62,065 nt of DNA from Acidobacteriota bacterium (GCA_903970255.1 CAJCHM010000007.1:1-62065), one strand, 5' to 3'; positions 49,257-58,377 are shown, counted from the stretch's first letter. Numbers and translations: made by a program. The notes: generated by a model from the sequence alone, not told the origin.

Positions 49257-52067
49257 ATGTTGAGAAAGTCACTCCCATTCTGGGCCACCACCCTAACTGC
49301 AGTCACATTATGCAGCACTAGTTTTTCAAACCCTAACTCTTCCATAGAGACAAGTGATTATTGTGGCATGTCTCCACGCCATAACCGGGTTTCAGCGCGT
49401 TACACTACACCCAAAGGAATCGGTTACAATCATGGCTATACAACATTGGAAGGGTTTTTCTCGCCCAGGAGCCTCTGTCGAGATGCGTGGCTCCCATTCT
49501 TGGATGTGCGCGGCCATGTGTTCGATAATGGTAAGTTGGCTGCCAATGCAGGTTTAGGGTTGCGCTATCTTAGGAACTCTCGGATCTGGGGCATCAATTC
49601 ATATTACGACTACCGGAACACAACCCACCAGCATTATAACCAATTTTCCGCAGGCCTTGAGACATTGGGTAGAATTTGGGATTTCCGCCTTAACGGTTAT
49701 TTGCCTGTAGGATGGAAGCAGAGTCCCTACTATCACACCCAATTTGAAGCGTTCAAAGGCAATTCCCTCATTTTGCGCAGCGCTCGCAACTTTGCCTTGA
49801 AAGGAGCTAACGCCGAGGCCGGCTTTCACCTCGATCATTTCAAAAAAGCCCCGATGTACTTTGCACTGGGGCCCTACTATTTGACGGGCAAAGGGGCCTC
49901 GACCTGGGGAGGAGAATTACGGGCATCCGTTGAACTCTTCAACCGGTATGTCCGGCTCGAGGGTAATACCGGATACGATCATTTCTTCCACTGGAATGGT
50001 CAAGGACAGATTAGCATCAATATCCCCTTCGGAGGAAAAAAGAAAGTGATGAGGCATGGATCCAGCTCTTGTGCCCAGGCGATCGCGTTGTCGAACCGTC
50101 TTGTTCAGCCAGTGGATCGGAACGAAATCATTCCCGTGGGCAAAACAGATGTTCTCTCTGCTGCGATTGATCCTGCAACAGGAAAACCCTATTTCTTTCT
50201 GTTTGTCAACAATACCAGCCACTCGCTCGGCACTTTTGAGAGCCCATACGCGACATTGATCGATGCCCAAAACGCCTCTTCCCCTAACACCGCGATCTAT
50301 GTGTTCTCTGGCGATGGGACATCAATGGGCATGAATGCCGGGATTACTCTGCAGCAAGGTCAAATGCTGCTTGGTTCAGGTATAGGTCACTCTTTTCCAA
50401 CAACATTAGGCAGTGTTTCTATTCCAGCTTTTACCTCCGCAATGCCTGTGATCACCAATACAGCTGCTGCACCGGTTGTCACTCTAAGTAGTAATAACGT
50501 TGTTTCCGGTTTGTACATTGAGAACTCAAATGGCAATGGGTTTTATGGCTCAGGGATTACCAATTTCACAGCGACACAAAATAGTATCGTCGGAGGGGGA
50601 GCCGCCACAGGAAGCGGGGAAGCAATTTTGCTCAATGATATTTCAGGGCAGCTCAATGTGAGCAACACCCTTATTTCTCAAGTCAATCCAACTTCCTCTG
50701 CTGGGTATATGGTACATATCGTCCAGACAGGTGCCCAATGCGACGCAAATTTGACAAATAATACGATGTACGCCCAATACAACGGGATGGCAAGTATCAA
50801 TGGGATCAATGTGACGCTCAATGGGACAGGTTCTGTTGGGACTCTCACCATTGCCAACACCAGCCTATTGAATAGTTCAGGTGTTGGGATAGCTTTGCAG
50901 GCTACTTTGAATGGCAGCGGCAATATCTCAGAGATTGATCTGAGCAACTCAACTATTAACTACTGGGGCAGCGGCATTGAGTTAGATCTGCTCAGCACCG
51001 GATCAATATCCAATCTACAAATGTTGGGCGCCTCGATTATCAGCTCAAAATCTAATGCCGGCCTCTATGCAAACCTCACAAGTTCAGGTTCGATTGGCAA
51101 CCTGATCATAGAAAATAGCAATATCATTAACGGCGGATCGAGCATCTACGGTATAGAATTGAGCATTGCCGGTTCCGGCGGAATCCAAAACCTGTCTGTC
51201 ACAGGCAGCACTCTGAATAATAACAGCTATGGTATCTATGCCTATCTCTCTGGCACAGGGGGAATGACAACCTTTGATGTAAGAAATAGCACCCTCAATA
51301 ATAACGGCAATGGCGTATATATCGATCTGCCGTTTGGCAGCTCTGCATCGATCACAAATTGCAACGTTATCAGCTCCAATCTCAGTTATTCAGGAAGCGC
51401 AGCCTTAACTGCTGACATAGCTGGATCGGGAACAATCACCAATTTTACCGTTTCAAATAGCACATTTATGGACAATCCAGCTTATGGTATCGCAATTTAT
51501 CCAACCCCTCAAAATTCGATTCAAAATATGACAATTTCAAATAGCTCCTTTTCAGGTTCTGAGTACGCAATTATCCCAGATGGAGGGGGTTCCCTCGGGA
51601 CATTCGATGTCGACCAATGTGATTTCACAAGGAATCAGTACACCCTTTACATAGACAGTAATATCGATGCATTCAACATAACAAATTCCAATTTTACAGG
51701 AAATGAATACGGTGTCTATGGAGGTCCAGCCTCAACTGGTTCGATAACAAATAACCAGTTCATTGGAAATTCCTATGGAGGATTGGTTCTAGAATTTTAT
51801 ACAAATTCTTCCTTTTCGGTTGTCAATAATGTCTTCACTGGGATTTCTATACCCAGCCAAGGCTATGCTGCTCACATCACTCCAAATGGGAACACAATAT
51901 GTCTGGAATTTATCAACAATGTCTCGGCACCTGTCCAAGATGGAGCCTTCTCACCCTACTTCTTCGATGGAACATCGGGAACATTTAATATCACACCTAA
52001 TTCGACTCAAGGAAATAACATAGGGACGATCAGCACAAGCGGGACCATTGGCAGCTGTACTGAATAA
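49257..52067 (+). CDS. Inverse-autotransporter-like protein with beta-helix passenger
   Basis: 936 residues. A signal peptide (LPFWATTLTAVTLCSTSFS) is followed at about 40-265 by a beta-barrel region of the intimin/invasin inverse-autotransporter type. It contains LPFLDVRGHVFDNGKLAANA, GLGLRYLRNSRIWGINSYYD, the conserved GLETLGRIWDFRLNGYLPVG and FGGKK at the end. The C-terminal 600 residues are a Ser/Asn/Gly-rich right-handed beta-helix with repeats such as NLSVTGSTLNNNSYGIY and FDVRNSTLNNNGNGVY. Barrel first, passenger second is the reverse of Pmp proteins. It would display an adhesin-like helix on the cell surface. Confidence 0.8.
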   Translation: MLRKSLPFWATTLTAVTLCSTSFSNPNSSIETSDYCGMSPRHNRVSARYTTPKGIGYNHGYTTLEGFFSPRSLCRDAWLPFLDVRGHVFDNGKLAANAGLGLRYLRNSRIWGINSYYDYRNTTHQHYNQFSAGLETLGRIWDFRLNGYLPVGWKQSPYYHTQFEAFKGNSLILRSARNFALKGANAEAGFHLDHFKKAPMYFALGPYYLTGKGASTWGGELRASVELFNRYVRLEGNTGYDHFFHWNGQGQISINIPFGGKKKVMRHGSSSCAQAIALSNRLVQPVDRNEIIPVGKTDVLSAAIDPATGKPYFFLFVNNTSHSLGTFESPYATLIDAQNASSPNTAIYVFSGDGTSMGMNAGITLQQGQMLLGSGIGHSFPTTLGSVSIPAFTSAMPVITNTAAAPVVTLSSNNVVSGLYIENSNGNGFYGSGITNFTATQNSIVGGGAATGSGEAILLNDISGQLNVSNTLISQVNPTSSAGYMVHIVQTGAQCDANLTNNTMYAQYNGMASINGINVTLNGTGSVGTLTIANTSLLNSSGVGIALQATLNGSGNISEIDLSNSTINYWGSGIELDLLSTGSISNLQMLGASIISSKSNAGLYANLTSSGSIGNLIIENSNIINGGSSIYGIELSIAGSGGIQNLSVTGSTLNNNSYGIYAYLSGTGGMTTFDVRNSTLNNNGNGVYIDLPFGSSASITNCNVISSNLSYSGSAALTADIAGSGTITNFTVSNSTFMDNPAYGIAIYPTPQNSIQNMTISNSSFSGSEYAIIPDGGGSLGTFDVDQCDFTRNQYTLYIDSNIDAFNITNSNFTGNEYGVYGGPASTGSITNNQFIGNSYGGLVLEFYTNSSFSVVNNVFTGISIPSQGYAAHITPNGNTICLEFINNVSAPVQDGAFSPYFFDGTSGTFNITPNSTQGNNIGTISTSGTIGSCTE

Positions 52068-52313
52068 TTAGGCAATTGTCATCACTAGTTTCCCCTTTAC
52101 CTTCCCTCCTTCTAACAGACGATGGGCTTGGGCAACGGTATGTGGCAAAATGACCTGAGTGGCAGGTTAGCTGAAGACATAATTAAACCCTGAAGCTTTA
52201 AAGCGGATCCTGACCTCCCCACTCTTAGGTTGTGGGATTTCAAGCTCTTTTAATTTTAAATTTGAGGTGTCGCCAAATCTTTCCAAAACGATTGCTTTCA
52301 TCTGTTTCTCCAT
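52068..52313 (-). pseudogene. Quinone oxidoreductase (zinc-type MDR), internally deleted
   Basis: From ATG 52311-52313 the frame reads MEKQMKAIVLERFGDTSNLK to FKASGFNYVFS and stops. Then the same strand carries PATQVILPHTVAQAHRLLEG then GKVKGKLVMTIA, the C-terminus of the family. The catalytic and NADPH-binding middle (about 230 residues) is missing. The relic ends directly at the autotransporter stop codon. Confidence 0.75.
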
Positions 52314-52361
52314 GTAAAATCGAGGGTACATTTTCCCTAATTTAAGCCTATTAGGTATAGC

Positions 52362-53252
52362 ATGCGAAAAACCTTTTTTACATTTATTTTTTCCTCGATT
52401 GTTAGCTCACTCATGGCTGTTTGCCCTGATCCAGTTACTGATCTCTATATCTGGCGCCATGGAGAAACCGATTCCAATCTCTTAGAAATCATGTCTGGCG
52501 GAGGAGATACAGAAGCTACCTTGACCGCTAAGGGTTCTAGCCAAGCCGTTGAATTGGGGAAAAAAATAGCGCATATCCCTTTGAACCTAGAGGTGATTTA
52601 TTCCTCCGACCTACAGCGCGCGCTCCAAACGGCTGAGGCAGTATTGTCGGCTCTACCCAATGATCAGACTCCAGCGATCCTTCTCTCCTCTCAACTACGC
52701 GAAATCTTGCATGGCAAATACGAAAGATTGCCCGCTGAACTAAGAGTGAAAAAAGTAATCCCTCTGTTTGAGGGCGAGCTAGATAAAATTCAAACTTCTC
52801 AAAAAAATATTCCACAAGGAATTGAAGAAGGAACCCTGGATAAATTCCATTTTTGGAAGATCCACCCCTTAAGTGAGCGTGTGTGTGCAGCAGACCCCAT
52901 CGTCATTAACGTTGGTAAGTTCTGTGAAGAACAAGGGCAAGATCCAGAAACTGCTTATGAGCTATATCGTAGAATTTATGCAGAGTTAGCAAGAATCTCG
53001 GAAGAGAGCCATCAATTTGGCTACAAAGAGATTGGGATATCCACCCACGGTGCAGTACTGGCATCTTTAGTCAATGTAGCCACCTTCAAAGATCGTAACG
53101 TTTTCATCCCACCCCATTTTCAACAAAAACAGCTCAGACGAGAAAATCAAGTCGTGATGCCCCAATCGGTAAAAATTAACAACTGCGCCCTTGCCCACTT
53201 CCGCTATCATCACGCAACTGGTGATCTGGATTTTTGTGGAATGGTGGATTAA
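52362..53252 (+). CDS. Exported histidine phosphatase (phosphoglycerate mutase family)
   Basis: 296 residues with a signal peptide (MRKTFFTFIFSSIVSSLMAV). The phosphohistidine motif is IWRHGETDSN; IYSSDLQRALQTAE and ISTHGAVLASL provide the remaining active-site Arg and His. Length exceeds a simple phosphatase by a helical insert. Being exported, it is more likely a periplasmic or secreted acid phosphatase than glycolytic. A 114-bp part of this gene is duplicated at 61682. Confidence 0.85.
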   Translation: MRKTFFTFIFSSIVSSLMAVCPDPVTDLYIWRHGETDSNLLEIMSGGGDTEATLTAKGSSQAVELGKKIAHIPLNLEVIYSSDLQRALQTAEAVLSALPNDQTPAILLSSQLREILHGKYERLPAELRVKKVIPLFEGELDKIQTSQKNIPQGIEEGTLDKFHFWKIHPLSERVCAADPIVINVGKFCEEQGQDPETAYELYRRIYAELARISEESHQFGYKEIGISTHGAVLASLVNVATFKDRNVFIPPHFQQKQLRRENQVVMPQSVKINNCALAHFRYHHATGDLDFCGMVD

Positions 53253-53294
53253 CCTTGAGGCGGGTGCGGCTTACTTGGACACCCGCTTCTAGAA

Positions 53295-54023
53295 TTAAAG
53301 CGCCACTCCCCTTTCGGCAGATTCCCAATAACCTAAAGTCGTATTGTTAATCGCATTCTTGCCTTCATTACGCTTAATGTCCACCAAAACTTCAAAAAAA
53401 GATTTAGAGTAAGCACCCAACCCAAGCAGGTTCATAGAGAGAAGGATACGGCTAATGCGCAAAAAATTGTGATGGCCACTAGGATTATGGAGCCAGACAG
53501 ATGCTCTGGCATTAAAATTGGCAGCTCTTGAAATCACCTTGGTATTCTCATCCATTTGCAACCCGTAAAAGGTAAGCATTTTGCGAAAAGAACGAAGAAC
53601 CTGATTTTTTAATGCAGGGTCATTTTGAAAGGTTTGAATTGTAGCATTATCAAGAATAGGCGCTGTGGGATTGGGCCCGCTAACTGTTTTTAGCGGAAAC
53701 AGCCACTGAATGTAATTATGAACAGACTCCAAACGGGTATCATCCCATCCAAGAATCTGCTCCAGTGTCACACCATTAATATTAGCCTCTTGTCCCCTGT
53801 AAAACGAAACGAGATTTAATGGACCTGTCACCCGCGCAGATAGAGTTGCCTGAGTCGATTCAGGTGTTGAACGCTGAGAACCTCCAAAGCAATTATAAAT
53901 CGCTTTGAACACTTGGACAGCAAAATCGTAGATAGCCTTACAAATGCGCTGTAAGCAGTTGTGAGAAAGATAGCTTACGTTATTAAAGAGGGGCTTTGTT
54001 GGGGTAACACCTGACATCATCAT
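53295..54023 (-). CDS. OGFr-domain protein (opioid growth factor receptor-like)
   Basis: 242 residues. From residue 74 it shows the conserved region of eukaryotic opioid growth factor receptors: FYRGQEANINGVTLEQILGW, DDTRLESVHNYIQWLFPL (HNYIQWLFP at 102-110), then IQTFQNDPALKNQVLRSFRK and MLTFYGLQ. An N-terminal amphipathic/hydrophobic stretch (CLQRICKAIYDFAVQVFKAI) may bind membrane. GGAG precedes the triple ATG. The biochemical role of the domain is not known; its use in a bacterium suggests a secreted mimic. Confidence 0.85.
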   Translation of the reverse strand: MMMSGVTPTKPLFNNVSYLSHNCLQRICKAIYDFAVQVFKAIYNCFGGSQRSTPESTQATLSARVTGPLNLVSFYRGQEANINGVTLEQILGWDDTRLESVHNYIQWLFPLKTVSGPNPTAPILDNATIQTFQNDPALKNQVLRSFRKMLTFYGLQMDENTKVISRAANFNARASVWLHNPSGHHNFLRISRILLSMNLLGLGAYSKSFFEVLVDIKRNEGKNAINNTTLGYWESAERGVAL

Positions 54024-54049
54024 AAATTAATCTCCAAAATTTTTGCGTG

Positions 54050-54078
54050 ATTATACTATAAATATCCTCTTTTTGCAA
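54050..54078 (-). promoter_or_regulatory. Promoter of the OGFr-domain gene
   Basis: Minus-strand TTGCAA (54073-54078), 17 bp, TATAAT (54050-54055): nearly consensus with ideal spacing, 27 bp before the start codon. Confidence 0.65.
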
Positions 54079-54157
54079 CTTCAAAACCAAGCGAATTAAA
54101 TTTTTTACTAACACAACTTCAAGAGGTTGTGGCATCTGAAATTGCGTTCGTGTTATA

Positions 54158-54320
54158 TACTGGTGCTACTTCAAACGTACCTGTAATTTCTGTTTTAACG
54201 CGACCATTTTTCCTTTTCCCAAACAGGGACATTATTCGAAGTAATAAGGCCCCGTTTGGGGGAAGGGAAAAGGGGGCCGTTAAAACAGAAATTACAGGTG
54301 CGTTTGAAGTAGCACCAGTA
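54158..54320 (-). mobile_element. Palindromic element family A, copy 4
   Basis: 163 bp, ends TACTGG..CCAGTA, TA flanks (54156-54157, 54321-54322), oriented as copy 2. It lies between the divergent OGFr and HAD genes, 36 bp before the HAD start. The HAD frame stays open through the whole element. Confidence 0.85.
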
Positions 54321-54356
54321 TATACCCTTTTCATTCATCACTTAAGAGAAATTTGT

Positions 54357-55046
54357 ATGACACCGTGCCACGCCATTCTTTTTGATATTGATGACACTCT
54401 TGTCGACTTCAAAAAAAGTGAGACGGTAAGCTTGACTAAATGCTACGAGCACTTCTTTACAAATTGGGTGAACTTTGAACAGTTCCATTCCGACTATTCC
54501 CGAATCAACCTCTCCCTTTGGAAGCTGGTTGAAGAAAACAAAATTTCCCCTTCCATTCTTGGAAAGGAACGATTTAAGCAGGTTGCGGAGCACTATGGAA
54601 TGTCGGATAGTTTAGAGATTTCCCAATATTATCATGAACAATTAATCCAAAATTCATCCTGGATCAATGGCGCTCCCGAACTTTTGAGCGCGTTGAAGGA
54701 AAAAAGTATCAAGCTTGGATTTGTCACAAATGGTTTTTCTCATCTTCAGAAGAGCAAATACAACAAACTAAAATTAGCTCAATATTCAGATATTTTGGTC
54801 ATATCAGAAGAAATAGGGTTCTCAAAGCCTCACCCGCATATTTTCTTTCATGCGCTTAATCTGACAAATACAGAGATCAAACACACGCTAATGGTAGGAG
54901 ATTCCTTGTCTAGCGATGGGGAAGGTGCAAGGGGTGTAGGCCTCCCTTTTTGCTGGTACAATCCGAAAAAAATACAACACAATCTAGAATGGGAACCTCA
55001 TTTTATCATCTCTGATTTAATGTCACTGCTAGACATCATGATATAG
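54357..55046 (+). CDS. HAD-superfamily hydrolase, YjjG-like
   Basis: 229 residues. HAD motifs: FDIDDTLVDF (nucleophile Asp), FVTNGFSH (motif II), GFSKPHPHIFF (motif III Lys) and LMVGDSLSSDGEGA (motif IV). YjjG-type enzymes dephosphorylate nucleotides or small phosphates. ATG 54357 has AAGAGA upstream; the frame is open for 76 codons further, but that part is element A sequence. Confidence 0.85.
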   Translation: MTPCHAILFDIDDTLVDFKKSETVSLTKCYEHFFTNWVNFEQFHSDYSRINLSLWKLVEENKISPSILGKERFKQVAEHYGMSDSLEISQYYHEQLIQNSSWINGAPELLSALKEKSIKLGFVTNGFSHLQKSKYNKLKLAQYSDILVISEEIGFSKPHPHIFFHALNLTNTEIKHTLMVGDSLSSDGEGARGVGLPFCWYNPKKIQHNLEWEPHFIISDLMSLLDIMI

Positions 55047-55063
55047 GAACCCATCTCGATTTG

Positions 55064-56113
55064 TCAGGGCAATGCATACCAGGTTGCTTTGCCTCTGCCA
55101 AGACGAAGGATAATCCCCTGCTCTGTCAAATCAGCAAGATGTTTTTTTAGCGTATTGCGGTTAGCCCCTGTCATTTTTTCAATTTCGCTTATCTTTAGCC
55201 TGCCGTGCTCTTGAACCAGGTTGATAATCTTGCAGCTGAGCTCTGGAAGATGGAGCATTAATGCCTTTTCTTTGGAGACCTTTTGCTCAAGATGGATTTT
55301 TTGTTTTTGCAGACTACGCAAGAAGAATATCAACCATGGACCAAAATCGGGCATCTCAGATTTTAAACCACCTTGGGTTCGACGAAGCGCCAAATAGTAA
55401 CTCTCTTTGCTGCGCTCTATAATACTTTCAAGGGAAGTGTAAGGGACATAAAGATATCCAGATTTTAATAGCAACAAGGTTGTTAAAACTCGAGACAATC
55501 TCCCATTACCATCTTGAAAAGGGTGAATTGCCAAAAAAACGACAACAAATATCCCAATAATTAATAAGGGATGAAAAGTTTTTTGCTCAATTTGTTCCCG
55601 AGTCCAATAGATGAGCTCCTGCATTTTAAGGTGTGTTTCAAATGCAGAAGCTGTTTCAAAAACAACCCCTACGCTCTTTCCAGCTTCATCAAATGCTACG
55701 ATAGGATTAGGCAGTTTTTTATATTCCCCTCTATGCCTCTGATCTTTACTAGAAAATTTAAGCAACAACCCATGGAGCTGCTTAATCACATTCTCTGTAA
55801 AGGCGATAGACTCAAATCCTTGGAAAATTTCTTCGCAGGCAAAAGCATAACCGGCAACCTCTTGCTCATCTCTTGAAACAAAGGAATCGGTCTCCACGTT
55901 CAAGAGCAGACGCTCCACTTCATGGTCTGATAATTTCGAGCCTTCAATCCGCGTAGATGACCCAATACTTTCAATAGTTGCTACCTTTCTGAGCTGTTGC
56001 AACCTCTCAGGAGAAAGCCGACCTAGAAGCTGCCAAGCTCCTTTGAATTCGTCGATTTCACCAATCAGAACAAGCATCTCAGGTGTGATTTGGATTTTTG
56101 AAAGGTCCCACAT
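55064..56113 (-). CDS. Fic-domain AMP transferase with winged helix
   Basis: 349 residues. The Fic active site HPFQDGNGRLSR (197-208) is complete with the catalytic His. SSTRIEG at 52-58 fits the N-terminal inhibitory (S/T)xxxE(G/N) motif, so activity is self-restrained. The C-terminus is a winged helix (EHGRLKISEIEKMTGANRNT). This Fic/DOC layout is usually an intracellular regulator that AMPylates bacterial proteins; a host target cannot be excluded. GGGTAT is repeated upstream of the start (about 56121-56160). Confidence 0.9.
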   Translation of the reverse strand: MWDLSKIQITPEMLVLIGEIDEFKGAWQLLGRLSPERLQQLRKVATIESIGSSTRIEGSKLSDHEVERLLLNVETDSFVSRDEQEVAGYAFACEEIFQGFESIAFTENVIKQLHGLLLKFSSKDQRHRGEYKKLPNPIVAFDEAGKSVGVVFETASAFETHLKMQELIYWTREQIEQKTFHPLLIIGIFVVVFLAIHPFQDGNGRLSRVLTTLLLLKSGYLYVPYTSLESIIERSKESYYLALRRTQGGLKSEMPDFGPWLIFFLRSLQKQKIHLEQKVSKEKALMLHLPELSCKIINLVQEHGRLKISEIEKMTGANRNTLKKHLADLTEQGIILRLGRGKATWYALP

Positions 56114-56231
56114 TTTGCCATACCCATATTAATAACCAATTAAACCTGATTATACCCAAAAATACCCAAATGAACAACTAGAAACGTATGTTATTGTAAA
56201 TAACAGGATTAAGAAGGTAGGGACTGGAGCT

Positions 56232-56294
56232 TTGAGTAATTTCGTGAATTCAAACACAACTAATCCAACATTTCTAAAAAACACTAACAGCTAA
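56232..56294 (+). pseudogene. Relic of a MSNF-NS gene start, copy 1
   Basis: A 20-codon frame starting TTG AGT AAT TTC GTG AAT TCA resembles the start of the relic at 60958 (MSNFINS). GGAG lies just before it. It stops after NTTNPTFLKNTNS. Probably the decayed 5' end of a gene family whose intact members are outside the window. Confidence 0.35.
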
Positions 56295-56360
56295 TCCAAG
56301 ACTCTTGCAATTTATTCGATAAAAAGCTAAAACCTTATATAATAAAATAATTAGGCTATT

Positions 56361-57617
56361 ATGATTAATATAAAATGTTTTAATAAGCAGAAAATTTTTG
56401 TTTCATTCAAAGATTCCCTTGTTCAAAAGGCTGATAAACCAAATAGCAAAGTCTCTTTATTCGTACGTAACAAACCTACTTTTATATTCAATAAAATCAA
56501 ACAGCCCATACAAAGAAATTTCACCTCTTTTTCCGTAGAGCCAGAAATATTCGATGGTGAAAAATTAAAAGAAAACACGAAGACTGCTAATGAACTGGTC
56601 GATTATGTTCGGAGCAAAATAACAAAAGTCGCTAGTTGGGGGGTAGAGCCACCATTCACAGAGGAAAAATATAGTACATTAGAAGAAACGAACACAATGT
56701 TAGGCGATCTCAGAACACGATGGAAGGAAATCTGCTTAAAACAACCCCGAGAAAAGCTAAATGAATTTGTGTCATCGAGTATCTTTGCTTATCTAGCTAA
56801 ACAAAGTGGATGTGGAAATTGCGGCGAAATCGCATGTTTGGGATTAACCCACTTGTCGGAAATCGGATGGGAAGGCAGAGCCGGAATATTTAAAGTAGCA
56901 AGACCTCAAGAAGGGCCTTTACCTGAAGGGATACCATTAGCCAGATTTAGCACTCACACATTTGTGATTGTAGGATTGGGACCCAATAGCAAAGTCGCAA
57001 ATAATGATCATCAAAGTTTTGGACTGCATGCTGTTGTTGCGGATGCTTATGCTAAAGAAGAACCTCACCAGGTATACCGGGTATCAGAAATCCACGACAA
57101 AATGCACAACTATTACGGCTTAGATAATCACTGTGTGCCAATGCTTGCCAAAATCGATCCTAAAATTGATACGATTCAATTGCTGTGTTCCAATATGTTT
57201 TCCGCTAATGAATTTGTTGAACCATTCTTGCTCTACAAGAATCTCAAGGAAAATACTATCGCAATTGCGAACTCCCTCAATTCTTTTAACACCTCAAAAT
57301 CAAAAGAACAAAAACTAAAAATCGCCGATGAAATAATAAATCAAATTCCTGCCTCATCAAACACTCTAAATATAATGGAAAAAGAAATGGACGGTTTTTT
57401 TTCAGAGCAAAAGAATAAAATTGCACAAATAGTTGAGATGTTAAAGACTGGCGCGGACATGGATGAATATAATCAACAATTTTTGAAGATGGCACAAGTG
57501 TTTACTCTTAATCTCAAGCAAATTACACGGTGTCAAGATAACCTATCTACCCTATCTTCTCAATTATCAAAGTTTAAAGACTTCGGGACCCAACTTTTTG
57601 AGATTGAGCAAATCTAA
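56361..57617 (+). CDS. Papain/transglutaminase-like effector candidate
   Basis: 418 residues. A Cys-His-Asp arrangement stands out: SGCGNCGEIACLGLTHL (Cys154), FSTHTFVIVGL (His199), HAVVADAYA (Asp228), as in transglutaminase-fold or papain-like secreted proteins (GNCGE.. H.FV.. vvDpw). The last 150 residues are helical and coiled-coil-like. No signal peptide. A protease, deamidase or transglutaminase acting in the host is the best guess. ATG 56361 has no strong Shine-Dalgarno. Confidence 0.6.
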   Translation: MINIKCFNKQKIFVSFKDSLVQKADKPNSKVSLFVRNKPTFIFNKIKQPIQRNFTSFSVEPEIFDGEKLKENTKTANELVDYVRSKITKVASWGVEPPFTEEKYSTLEETNTMLGDLRTRWKEICLKQPREKLNEFVSSSIFAYLAKQSGCGNCGEIACLGLTHLSEIGWEGRAGIFKVARPQEGPLPEGIPLARFSTHTFVIVGLGPNSKVANNDHQSFGLHAVVADAYAKEEPHQVYRVSEIHDKMHNYYGLDNHCVPMLAKIDPKIDTIQLLCSNMFSANEFVEPFLLYKNLKENTIAIANSLNSFNTSKSKEQKLKIADEIINQIPASSNTLNIMEKEMDGFFSEQKNKIAQIVEMLKTGADMDEYNQQFLKMAQVFTLNLKQITRCQDNLSTLSSQLSKFKDFGTQLFEIEQI

Positions 57618-57848
57618 AGGAGCTATCTCCTCTATAAAAGCATTGGTTATGGCTATTTACACCCCGATCGACCACAAACCTGAGCATTAAAATTTTTTTG
57701 TGCATTGCGCTTGTACCAAAGCATATTTTCAATGGAGTTGAAATGTCAGAATTCCATCCATTAAAATTTTACTTTTCTTTTATTCAATGGAAGTTTAGGC
57801 TTGCAAAAGCAACTGACTTGCAGGAGCTTAAGAAATTAATGATTTTTA

Positions 57849-57867
57849 ATTGTAATTTGATTACAAT
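57849..57867. promoter_or_regulatory. Palindromic operator before the HTH gene
   Basis: ATTGTAAT-TTG-ATTACAAT is a perfect 8-3-8 inverted repeat ending 24 bp upstream of the HTH gene ATG, well placed for autorepression. Confidence 0.5.
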
Positions 57868-57891
57868 AATTAATGGTTAATTAGAAATATT

Positions 57892-58358
57892 ATGAGAAAT
57901 AAGAAAAAACAAACATTCATTTTCAATGGGCTTGGATTCCCAATAAAGCTAATCAATATCCCTATGATAAAGTATTGGGCGAATGGTGCATTGACGTTAA
58001 CATGAACAAACTGATGCTGGTCGTACTAGAAGCGCTTATCCATAAGCCAACCCCATTAACTGGTGACGAGTTGCACTTCATTCGCTCTTATTTAGCTATG
58101 ACAACTACTGAATTTGGAAAAACATTCGGTGTTAGCCATGTTGCTGTTTTAAAATGGGAGGATGAAAAAAACAGAATATCACCGGCCTTGGAGCTTTGCA
58201 TTCGGTTGTATGTATTAGATCATCTGAAAGCCAAGGACAAGGATTTCAGAGCGCTTTACAAAGAACTTAGCCTGGAACAACTCTCTAAAAATCCAAAAAG
58301 AAAAATTTTCCCAATTACTGTCGATGCAACTACAGAGGAGCTAAAGATCGCGCTTTAA
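57892..58358 (+). pseudogene. HTH regulator (MqsA/YgiT-like antitoxin type) with frameshift
   Basis: Frame 1 from ATG 57892 reads KKKQTFIFNGLGFPIKLINI then PMIK; it continues one frame over as VLGEWCIDVNMNKLMLVVLE then ALIHKPTPLTGDELHFIRSY and an HTH (TTEFGKTFGVSHVAVLKWED). One missing A in the run at about 57969-57971 explains the shift. The C-terminus ends TTEELKIAL. The downstream part alone (from TTG 57975) could still be made. No toxin gene is adjacent. A sequencing error in a homopolymer is possible. Confidence 0.65.
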
Positions 58359-58377
58359 ATTTCCTAAAAAAAACTCT

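Noticed and set aside
57743-57880. Short plus-strand frame MSEFHPLKFYF.. upstream of the HTH gene
   Set aside because: GGAG precedes it, but it is only 45 codons and covers the palindromic operator; I see no support beyond an open frame.
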